From contig JAEWVC010000042.1 in assembly GCA_023459275.1 (NCBI GenBank), positions 1 through 64,000 on the forward strand: 64,000 nt of DNA, read 5' to 3'. This DNA comes from Bacillota bacterium (lineage in GTDB: Bacteria; Bacillota; Clostridia; Christensenellales; Aristaeellaceae). Positions 58,047-64,000 of this stretch are shown here, piece by piece. How positions within the stretch are numbered: the stretch's first letter is position 1; every line of letters starts with the position of its first letter. Made by a program: the position numbers and the translations under genes. The notes under the pieces are model-generated. The model ran no database searches. It saw only the letters and a list, made by a program, of their open reading frames with translations, and was not told the DNA's origin.

Positions 58047-58689
58047 GGGGTTGATTCAGGGCGCGGATACCGCTCATCACGCCGGCAGGGTCGGGGGAGG
58101 TAAACAGCGCGGTCCCCATCACCAGCACGGTGGCGCCGCTGTCCATGAGCAGCTTCGCGTTTTGGGGACCCACGCCGCCATCCACCTCAATATCGCCCTG
58201 ATAGCCCATCTTCCGGAGCATTTTGATCTTTTCGACCATTTCCGGCATGAAGGCCTGCCCGCCGAAGCCGGGCTCCACTGTCATGACAAGGATAAGATCG
58301 ATAAGGCTGAAATAGGGCTCAAGCGTTTGCACTGGTGTCTTGGGCTTGATGGATACCCCCGCCAGGACACCAAGGCTGCGGATGGCGGAAAGCAGCGCAG
58401 GTAGGGGCTGCCCCGTTTCCTCATGCACGGTAAGGGTATCGGCGCCCGCCTTGGCAAAGGGGCCGATGAAGCTTTCCGGATCTGAGACCATCAGGTGCAC
58501 ATCCAGGGGTACGGCTACCTCCCTTTTCAGCGCACTGACCATGGAGGGGCCATAGGAGAGGTTGGGCACAAAATGGCCGTCCATGATATCCACATGCAAT
58601 ACATCGCAGCCCGCGGCCACCATGCGCTTCACTTCTTCGCCCATGCGCATGGGATTGGCCGCCAGGATGGATGGGGCAATCTTAATCAT
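58036..58689 (-). CDS. rpe: Ribulose-phosphate 3-epimerase
   Basis: The 217-residue TIM-barrel enzyme has APSILAANP, DVLHVDIMDGHFVPN and MTVEPGFGGQAF with the metal ligands His, Asp and the catalytic Asp. It interconverts ribulose and xylulose 5-phosphates, joining the arabinose products to the pentose phosphate pathway. Start ATG 58689 follows GGAGGG; it overlaps the rsgA stop. Confidence 0.96.
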   Translation of the reverse strand: MIKIAPSILAANPMRMGEEVKRMVAAGCDVLHVDIMDGHFVPNLSYGPSMVSALKREVAVPLDVHLMVSDPESFIGPFAKAGADTLTVHEETGQPLPALLSAIRSLGVLAGVSIKPKTPVQTLEPYFSLIDLILVMTVEPGFGGQAFMPEMVEKIKMLRKMGYQGDIEVDGGVGPQNAKLLMDSGATVLVMGTALFTSPDPAGVMSGIRALNQPHGA

Positions 58690-59557
58690 ACCGTTCCCTC
58701 CAGGTTTGTTTCCATTCGTTAAGCAGGATGCGATACCTTTCCATTCGCGCCAGGTTGAGTTCCCCTTGCGCCTCCGCCTGCAAAACCGCGCAGCCGGGCT
58801 CGGCGGCATGATAGCAGGGCTTGAAGCGGCACTGGCCCATATAAGGGAACAACTCGGGATAGTAGTCCTGCAGCGTCACCGGATCGGCAGCCTGCGATGT
58901 TTCCCATAGGCTGAAGCCGGGCGTGTCCAGCACCGCGATGCCTTCCCGCTCAAGCAGTTCCGCGCGGCGCGTGGTCTGCCTTCCGCGGTCGGCGCGGCGG
59001 CTGACCGCGCCTGTCTCCAGAGAGGTGCCCAGCAGCGCGTTCAATATAGAGCTTTTCCCTACGCCGGATTGCCCTGCCATGCAGCAGAGTTTTCCCCGCA
59101 TCCTATCCGCCAGATCATCAAGCCCCTGTGCCATAAGCGCGCTCACCGGGAGAAAAGGAATGCCGGATTTTTCGTATTCTTCGGCCAGCGTGACACCCAG
59201 GGATGGGTCCAGGTCCTGTTTGTTCAATACCAGCAGCGCGTCCATCCGCTGCTGCCGAACGCTTACAAGCAATCTGTCCACCAGCAGCAAGTCTGGCGCG
59301 GGCACGGGGGCTGTGACGATAACCATCAGTTGCACGTTGGCAGCGGGAGGACGCACAAATTCACAGCAGCGGGGGAGAATATCATCCACCCAGCCGTGCT
59401 CTTCACCCGTGCCTGGGGTAAAGCGCACAAGGTCTCCTACCAAGGGCGTCCTTTGGAGCCTGCGGAATTTGCCCTTTGCCCGGAGAACATATTCCGTGCC
59501 CCGGGCATCCCTAACGGTATACAGCCCGCCTACGCCAAGAACGATCCTGCCTTCCAT
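58682..59557 (-). CDS. rsgA: Ribosome small-subunit-dependent GTPase A
   Basis: The 291-residue circularly permuted GTPase has the OB domain (residues 1-65), G4 LNKQDL, G1 GQSGVGKSS, G3 DTPGFS and a C-terminal zinc motif (C-x5-HAAEPGC). It matures the 30S subunit. It lies between prkC and rpe, as in B. subtilis. Confidence 0.96.
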   Translation of the reverse strand: MEGRIVLGVGGLYTVRDARGTEYVLRAKGKFRRLQRTPLVGDLVRFTPGTGEEHGWVDDILPRCCEFVRPPAANVQLMVIVTAPVPAPDLLLVDRLLVSVRQQRMDALLVLNKQDLDPSLGVTLAEEYEKSGIPFLPVSALMAQGLDDLADRMRGKLCCMAGQSGVGKSSILNALLGTSLETGAVSRRADRGRQTTRRAELLEREGIAVLDTPGFSLWETSQAADPVTLQDYYPELFPYMGQCRFKPCYHAAEPGCAVLQAEAQGELNLARMERYRILLNEWKQTWRERYD

Positions 59558-59576
59558 GATGCGCCTTGTTCCCCTC

Positions 59577-61484
59577 CTAATTCAGCGTCGCGGTGCCTTC
59601 GTAGGCAAACACGCTGTCAAAGTAAACTTTGTAGGTCATTACGCCGGGCATGCTGTTGTACAGCTCGATTTCTGGGTTGGGGTCGCTGTCGGCGGCGTGT
59701 ACGGCTGCATATTCCTCGATCTCCGTGCCGTTCAGGTCCAGTAGCGTCACCCGCACATGGATACCCGAAGTGGTTTTGGGGATCGTCAGCGTCACGACGG
59801 CCTTGTGGCGCATGCCTTCCGATTCCGCTAACGTAATGCTCACCGCCGTACCCAGCATGACGCGCGTACCGGAGGCCGGCTGTTGGGCGATCACTTTTCC
59901 GTTCAGGCTGACATCGCTGACATCCTCCGTCAATACCTCTCCCGGCGCCAACTGCAGCTTGGACAGAGTATCCAGTGCGTCCGCCCGGCTGAGCCCGCTC
60001 AGGTCCGGCACGGCAACGCTGCCGCCCGATACCGTCACCTGCACTGTGCTTCCCGCCGAAAGCGGTTCGCCGGCTTCCGGGCTCTGGGTCAATACCGTGT
60101 TGATGGGCTCTGTGGAGATGACCTTTTCGGAAACCACCATGGCAACGCCCAATCCTTGCAGCTGCATGGCCGCGTCGCCGGACAGCTTGCCCGTAAGGCC
60201 GGGCATGACCTGTGTGGTGGTATCGGGCCCGTCGGAGATCATCAGCAGGATGGTCTCTCCTTTACGCATCTCCGTGTCATATTCCGGCACTTGAAAGATC
60301 ACCGTGCCGCTGGGAATGGTGGCATGGTGCATGGTTTGCTCCTGCACTTTAAGCCCCACCCGCTCGATCATGCTTACGGCGGTCTGCTCATCCTTGCCCA
60401 CAAGGTCGGGGGCTGATGTGCTGCCGCCTAGATATTCTATGATTTTCATGACGCCAACGGTCAGCCCGGCGATCACGATCCCTGCCATGAGGATGGTTAC
60501 CAGCCATTTGAACACCACCCGGCCGCGCTTGCGCATCCTGATCCTTTGGGACTGCTGGGCGCGCCTTCTTGCCGTGGCGACTTTCATTACGTTGTTCCGG
60601 CCTGTTGTCTGGCCGTTGGTTACGGGGATAGGCTTGCTGTCGCTGCTTACCTCGGCGGGCTCGGATTTGCCTTCCAGTGCCTTTTTCAGGTCCGTAGCCA
60701 TTTCCAGCGCACTTTGATACCGCCTCCGGGGATCCTTTTCCATGGCTACCATCACCACATGGGCCACGGCGGCCGGCACCTCGGGGCTGAAGTCGTTGAT
60801 GGGCTTTGGAACGTTGTTGATGTGCTGCATGGCCACCGCCACGGGGCTGTCCCCGTCAAAGGGCACACGGCCGGTGAGCATCTCATACATCACCACGCCC
60901 ACACTGTAAATGTCGCTTGTTTCCGCCGCGTTCTCACCCGCAGCCTGCTCGGGGGAGAAGTAGTGCACGGAACCCATCACGCTATCGCCCTTTGTCAGGG
61001 TGGAGCTGTTGGTCATCCGGGCGATGCCGAAATCCGCCACCTTGATGTGGCCTTCGGACTGCACCAATATGTTTTGGGGCTTGATATCCCGATGGATGAT
61101 ACCGTTACGGTGGGTGTGCTGCAGCGCGGAGAGGATGCGGATGGCAATCTGCCCGGCGGTTCCATAGGGAAGCTTGCCCTTTTGGCGGATGACTTCCTTA
61201 AGCGTCTTGCCCTGCACGTATTCCATCACCAGATAGCGGCTGTCCCCGTCCATGCCTACGTCCAGCAGATTGACGATGTTGTGGTGAGAAACCTTGCTGG
61301 CCGCCTCAGCTTCCCGCTGAAAGCGGGAAAGGAATTCCTCGTCCTGGCTGAATTCGGGCCGCAATACCTTGATGGCCACGCTGTGGCCTGTGCGGTTGTC
61401 GATGGCGCGGTAGACGATGGCCATGCCGCCTTTGCCGATGGTATCCAGTATTTGATACCGCTGTGCGATCACACGTCCCGTCAT
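59577..61484 (-). CDS. prkC: PASTA-domain Ser/Thr protein kinase
   Basis: The 635-residue kinase has the N-terminal catalytic domain (VAIKVLRPEF, HRDIKPQNIL, ADFGIARM), a membrane helix near residue 330 and three extracellular PASTA domains, then a beta-sandwich-like tail (about 580-635). PrkC senses muropeptides and triggers germination and growth. It overlaps the phosphatase gene by four bases. Confidence 0.95.
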   Translation of the reverse strand: MTGRVIAQRYQILDTIGKGGMAIVYRAIDNRTGHSVAIKVLRPEFSQDEEFLSRFQREAEAASKVSHHNIVNLLDVGMDGDSRYLVMEYVQGKTLKEVIRQKGKLPYGTAGQIAIRILSALQHTHRNGIIHRDIKPQNILVQSEGHIKVADFGIARMTNSSTLTKGDSVMGSVHYFSPEQAAGENAAETSDIYSVGVVMYEMLTGRVPFDGDSPVAVAMQHINNVPKPINDFSPEVPAAVAHVVMVAMEKDPRRRYQSALEMATDLKKALEGKSEPAEVSSDSKPIPVTNGQTTGRNNVMKVATARRRAQQSQRIRMRKRGRVVFKWLVTILMAGIVIAGLTVGVMKIIEYLGGSTSAPDLVGKDEQTAVSMIERVGLKVQEQTMHHATIPSGTVIFQVPEYDTEMRKGETILLMISDGPDTTTQVMPGLTGKLSGDAAMQLQGLGVAMVVSEKVISTEPINTVLTQSPEAGEPLSAGSTVQVTVSGGSVAVPDLSGLSRADALDTLSKLQLAPGEVLTEDVSDVSLNGKVIAQQPASGTRVMLGTAVSITLAESEGMRHKAVVTLTIPKTTSGIHVRVTLLDLNGTEIEEYAAVHAADSDPNPEIELYNSMPGVMTYKVYFDSVFAYEGTATLN

Positions 61485-62188
61485 TGTGCCACCTCCGCAA
61501 CCGCGAGCAGCACCAGGGAAACGTTGTCGCGCCCGCCGCCTGCAAGCGCCAGGCTCAGGAGCCGGTCCGCCGCCTCATCAAGGGGCAGGGTCTTCAGTGC
61601 CTCTTCGATTTGCGAATCCTCCATCATGCCGTAGAGCCCGTCCGAGCAGATCAGCCAGATATCCCCCGGCTGCTTGTCCAGCCGGATCACATCCACCTCG
61701 ATCCCTGAGGAGGTGCCCACGGCCCTTGTGATCACATTGCGGTAGGGATGGCGTTTTGCCTTTTCCTTGGTCAGTATGCCCTGGCGCATCATCTCGGCCA
61801 CCACGGAGTGGTCCTGGGTGACTTGGGAAAGCGCGCCGTTCCTAAGCAGATAGGCACGGCTGTCGCCCACATGGCCGATGTATACCTCGTCTTCGCCCTC
61901 CCACAGCACCGTGACGGTGGTACCCATCCCGGAAAGCTGTACATCCTGGGCCTGCTGCTCATACAGCCGCCTGTTGGCCGCCTGAATGCCGGCTTCCAGC
62001 CCGTGAAGATCTGGGGTACGGCCCAAAAGCATTTCGCTGATCACCTTTACGGCGCCGTTGGATGCTACTTCACCGCCGTTGGCGCCGCCCATACCGTCGG
62101 CAACGCCGTACAGGCCATGCGCCAGAAGCAGCGTGTCCTGGTTGTTTGGGCGCACCAGCCCCGTATGGGTCCTGGAAGCAACGATCAT
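61481..62188 (-). CDS. prpC: PP2C-family protein phosphatase
   Basis: The 235-residue PPM phosphatase has the metal motifs RPNNQD, GVADGMGG, GDSRAY and SDGLYG. It reverses PrkC phosphorylation. Start ATG 62188 has GGAGGGAG upstream; the open frame extends nine codons upstream. Confidence 0.95.
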   Translation of the reverse strand: MIVASRTHTGLVRPNNQDTLLLAHGLYGVADGMGGANGGEVASNGAVKVISEMLLGRTPDLHGLEAGIQAANRRLYEQQAQDVQLSGMGTTVTVLWEGEDEVYIGHVGDSRAYLLRNGALSQVTQDHSVVAEMMRQGILTKEKAKRHPYRNVITRAVGTSSGIEVDVIRLDKQPGDIWLICSDGLYGMMEDSQIEEALKTLPLDEAADRLLSLALAGGGRDNVSLVLLAVAEVAQ

Positions 62189-62221
62189 GTTCTCCCTCCT
62201 TGGAAAGGCATGCATGATATT

Positions 62222-63259
62222 TCAATCAAGGCCCAGCGTTTTCCTGCGAAGCTGGCCGCAGGCGCCTTGGATATCGTCGCCCATCTCCCGCCGCCTGGTG
62301 GCGGAGATGTGATGGCGGGCAAGCTCCAGCAGAAAGGCCTCGGTCTTTTCCTCCGAAACGCCCTGCAAACCGCGTTCCCTGACCGCATTCAAGGGGATCA
62401 CGTTCACGTGGCACTGCATACCGCGAAGCTTCTGGCTAAGTTCCCGGGCATGGGAAGTTTCCGCGTTGACGCCGCCGATGAGGGCGTACTCGAAAATTAC
62501 CCGGCGGCCTGTTTTTTCAATGTAATAGCGGCAGGCATCCAGCAGCGCGTCCATGGGCCACGCCTTTGCCACAGGCATGGTTTGCTGCCGCAGGGTGTCG
62601 TTGGGCGCGTGGAGGGATACCGACAGCGTTACGGGCAGCCCCTCCTCCGCCAGGCGGCGGATCTTGTCCGCCAGGCCGCAGGTGCTCAACGAAACGCTCC
62701 GCAGGCTGATGTTCGGCCCTTTTTCATGGTTGACAAGCCGCAAAAAACGCATCACGTTATCGTAGTTGTCCAAAGGCTCGCCGCTGCCCATGAGCACAAT
62801 ATTGTGCACGCGGCCCTCCCCGTTCAAATGGCGGTTTGCACAGATCACCTGCCCCAGCATTTCCGCTGTGGTAAGGTCACGGACGCACCCGCCGATGGTG
62901 CTGGCGCAGAAGGCGCAGCCCATCCTGCAGCCCACCTGGGTGGAAACGCACAGGGTATGGCCGTGGTGGTATTGCATTAATACGCCTTCCACGCAGTTGC
63001 CATCCGTCATTTTGAACAGGAACTTCACCGTGCCGTCCAGCGCGGACACGTGGGTCTCCGCAATGGATACCGGCTGGGCTACGGTATTTTCCGCAAGCCA
63101 TTCACGAAACGGCTTTGGCAAATTGGACATTTCACCGTACTCCGCACCCCGGTGGAGCCAGGAAAACACCTGCTCCGCACGGAAGGCGGGCTGACCCTGT
63201 TCCCTGAACAGGGCCGCCAGTTCCTCCGGCGTATATCCCAACAGTTGGGGCTTTTCCAT
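62222..63259 (-). CDS. rlmN: 23S rRNA (adenine2503-C2)-methyltransferase
   Basis: The 345-residue radical-SAM enzyme has the cluster motif CAFCAST (preceded by a MGC) and GSGEPLDNYDNVM. It methylates A2503 of 23S rRNA and A37 of some tRNAs. It overlaps nothing, two bases after rsmB. Confidence 0.96.
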   Translation of the reverse strand: MEKPQLLGYTPEELAALFREQGQPAFRAEQVFSWLHRGAEYGEMSNLPKPFREWLAENTVAQPVSIAETHVSALDGTVKFLFKMTDGNCVEGVLMQYHHGHTLCVSTQVGCRMGCAFCASTIGGCVRDLTTAEMLGQVICANRHLNGEGRVHNIVLMGSGEPLDNYDNVMRFLRLVNHEKGPNISLRSVSLSTCGLADKIRRLAEEGLPVTLSVSLHAPNDTLRQQTMPVAKAWPMDALLDACRYYIEKTGRRVIFEYALIGGVNAETSHARELSQKLRGMQCHVNVIPLNAVRERGLQGVSEEKTEAFLLELARHHISATRRREMGDDIQGACGQLRRKTLGLD

Positions 63260-63261
63260 GC

Positions 63262-64000
63262 TTAGCCCCCCTTTTTCACCATCCGCGCGATGAAGAAGCC
63301 CTCCAGCCCGTCCCGGTGGGCGAAAAGCTGCAGCCCGGTTTCATTGTACAGCCGCCGGAATGTATCCGGAATGGCCTCCGGCAGGGGGCTTATTTCAAAC
63401 TCCGGATGATCCTTCAAAAAGCGGGCGATTTGTTCCGAGTTCTCTTCGGGGAGGATGGAGCAGGTGGCGTATACCAAAACACCGCCCTTTTTTACATACT
63501 GGCACACGGTGTTAAGCAGCGCCTTTTGAGCTTCCGCCAGCGCAGCTACGGATTCCGGGGCCTGCCGGTACTTGACGTCCGGCTTTTCCAGCATGACCCC
63601 AAGGCCGGAGCAAGGAGCGTCCAGCAGCACGGCGTCAAAGGTTTCCCACAATTCCTCCCTGTATTTGGCCGCGTCCCGCACCATGGGGCGAAGGTTTTCC
63701 AGGCGCAGCCGCCTTGCTACTGCCTTCACAAGTTCCACCCGGTGCTCATGGATATCCCAAGCCTGCACCCGGCCCGTGCCCGCCATGCTTTCGGCCATCA
63801 GCGCGGCCTTGCCCCCCGGCGCGGCGCAGGCGTCCAGCACCTGCATGCCCCGCCTTGCGGCAACGGCTTCCGCCGCCAGCACGCTGCTTTCTCCCTGAAT
63901 GGAGAACAACCCCTGGCGGTAGTCCGCGTCGGCGCCTATTTCCACCGCGCCGCCAACGCGCCATACGCCGGGGACCTGCCCCTTTTGCACCTTCCACACC
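63262..64000 (-). CDS. rsmB: 16S rRNA (cytosine967-C5)-methyltransferase, C-terminal part
   Basis: The visible 245 residues are the catalytic domain of RsmB: SAM site LDACAAPGGKA, the catalytic DAPCSGLG and YATCSILPEEN. The NusB-like N-terminal domain lies beyond the window edge. The order rsmB-rlmN-prpC-prkC-rsgA-rpe is conserved in Firmicutes. Confidence 0.9.
   Translation of the reverse strand, partial: VWKVQKGQVPGVWRVGGAVEIGADADYRQGLFSIQGESSVLAAEAVAARRGMQVLDACAAPGGKAALMAESMAGTGRVQAWDIHEHRVELVKAVARRLRLENLRPMVRDAAKYREELWETFDAVLLDAPCSGLGVMLEKPDVKYRQAPESVAALAEAQKALLNTVCQYVKKGGVLVYATCSILPEENSEQIARFLKDHPEFEISPLPEAIPDTFRRLYNETGLQLFAHRDGLEGFFIARMVKKGG

Overview
The window reads as chromosome of a moderately GC-rich, spore-forming, anaerobic member of the Clostridia (Firmicutes). 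Four things point there: spore genes (a gerA-type germinant receptor operon, gerM, three alpha/beta SASPs), an [FeFe]-hydrogenase operon, Firmicutes-type cis-regulation (a T-box, an L10 leader, ARG boxes), and Firmicutes gene orders (gerM-rph-rdgB-ysnB and rsmB-rlmN-prpC-prkC-rsgA-rpe). The species cannot be named from the sequence. No rRNA, tRNA, CRISPR array, prophage or transposase gene was recognised.

Layout. 0-5.2 kb: edge of a possible Pro-rich coat-like gene, a family 2 glycosyltransferase and a heterodimeric ABC exporter. 5.2-11.9 kb: L-arabinose module with an ArsR-type regulator, two GH51 arabinofuranosidases and ribulokinase, and a convergent ribulose-5-phosphate 4-epimerase. 12-14.9 kb: pstSCA without pstB. 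15.1-20.9 kb: NADH-linked [FeFe]-hydrogenase operon whose NuoF-like subunit is fused to a GltD/NfnB-like flavoprotein. 21.3-25.2 kb: DUF3592-like protein, DegV, rplJL with its L10 leader, three SASPs. 25.3-31.9 kb: GNAT, rqcH, gerM, an RNase PH-RdgB fusion, a phosphodiesterase and a frameshifted secreted protein. 32-35.4 kb: tryptophan T-box and a TrpXYZ-type ABC transporter. 35.5-40.7 kb: argCJBDF with a double ARG box. 40.7-44.9 kb: BlaI/BlaR1-like pair and a divergent secreted protein sharing operators. 44.9-53.2 kb: LarA-like protein, a thioredoxin-reductase-like flavoprotein without NADPH motifs, secreted and membrane proteins, a GGGtGRT/NifU-like pair, a rhodanese lipoprotein, and an XRE-S24 regulator. 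53.2-64 kb: gerA operon, SLOG protein and the rpe-rsgA-prkC-prpC-rlmN-rsmB housekeeping cluster.

The most unusual feature is a family of structured intergenic repeats of about 180 nt (copies at 14967, 21091, 33369/33472 and a divergent one at 27771). Each is a string of hairpins starting with GGAGGT. The hairpin arms change between copies by compensating substitutions while one loop (GCGACATGYGCGG) stays fixed. Copies sit between convergent operons, inside a duplicated terminator, inside the trpXYZ operon, and directly at the sigma-E-like promoter of gerM. They behave like a mobile, structure-conserved RNA or DNA element that I cannot assign to a known family.

How the genes work together: arabinan side chains would be cleaved outside or inside the cell to arabinose and fed through AraB and AraD to the pentose phosphate pathway, which also involves Rpe. 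Fermentation electrons would leave through the hydrogenase. Arginine synthesis and tryptophan uptake are controlled by their end products. The spore genes, and perhaps the left-edge genes, serve the dormant stage.
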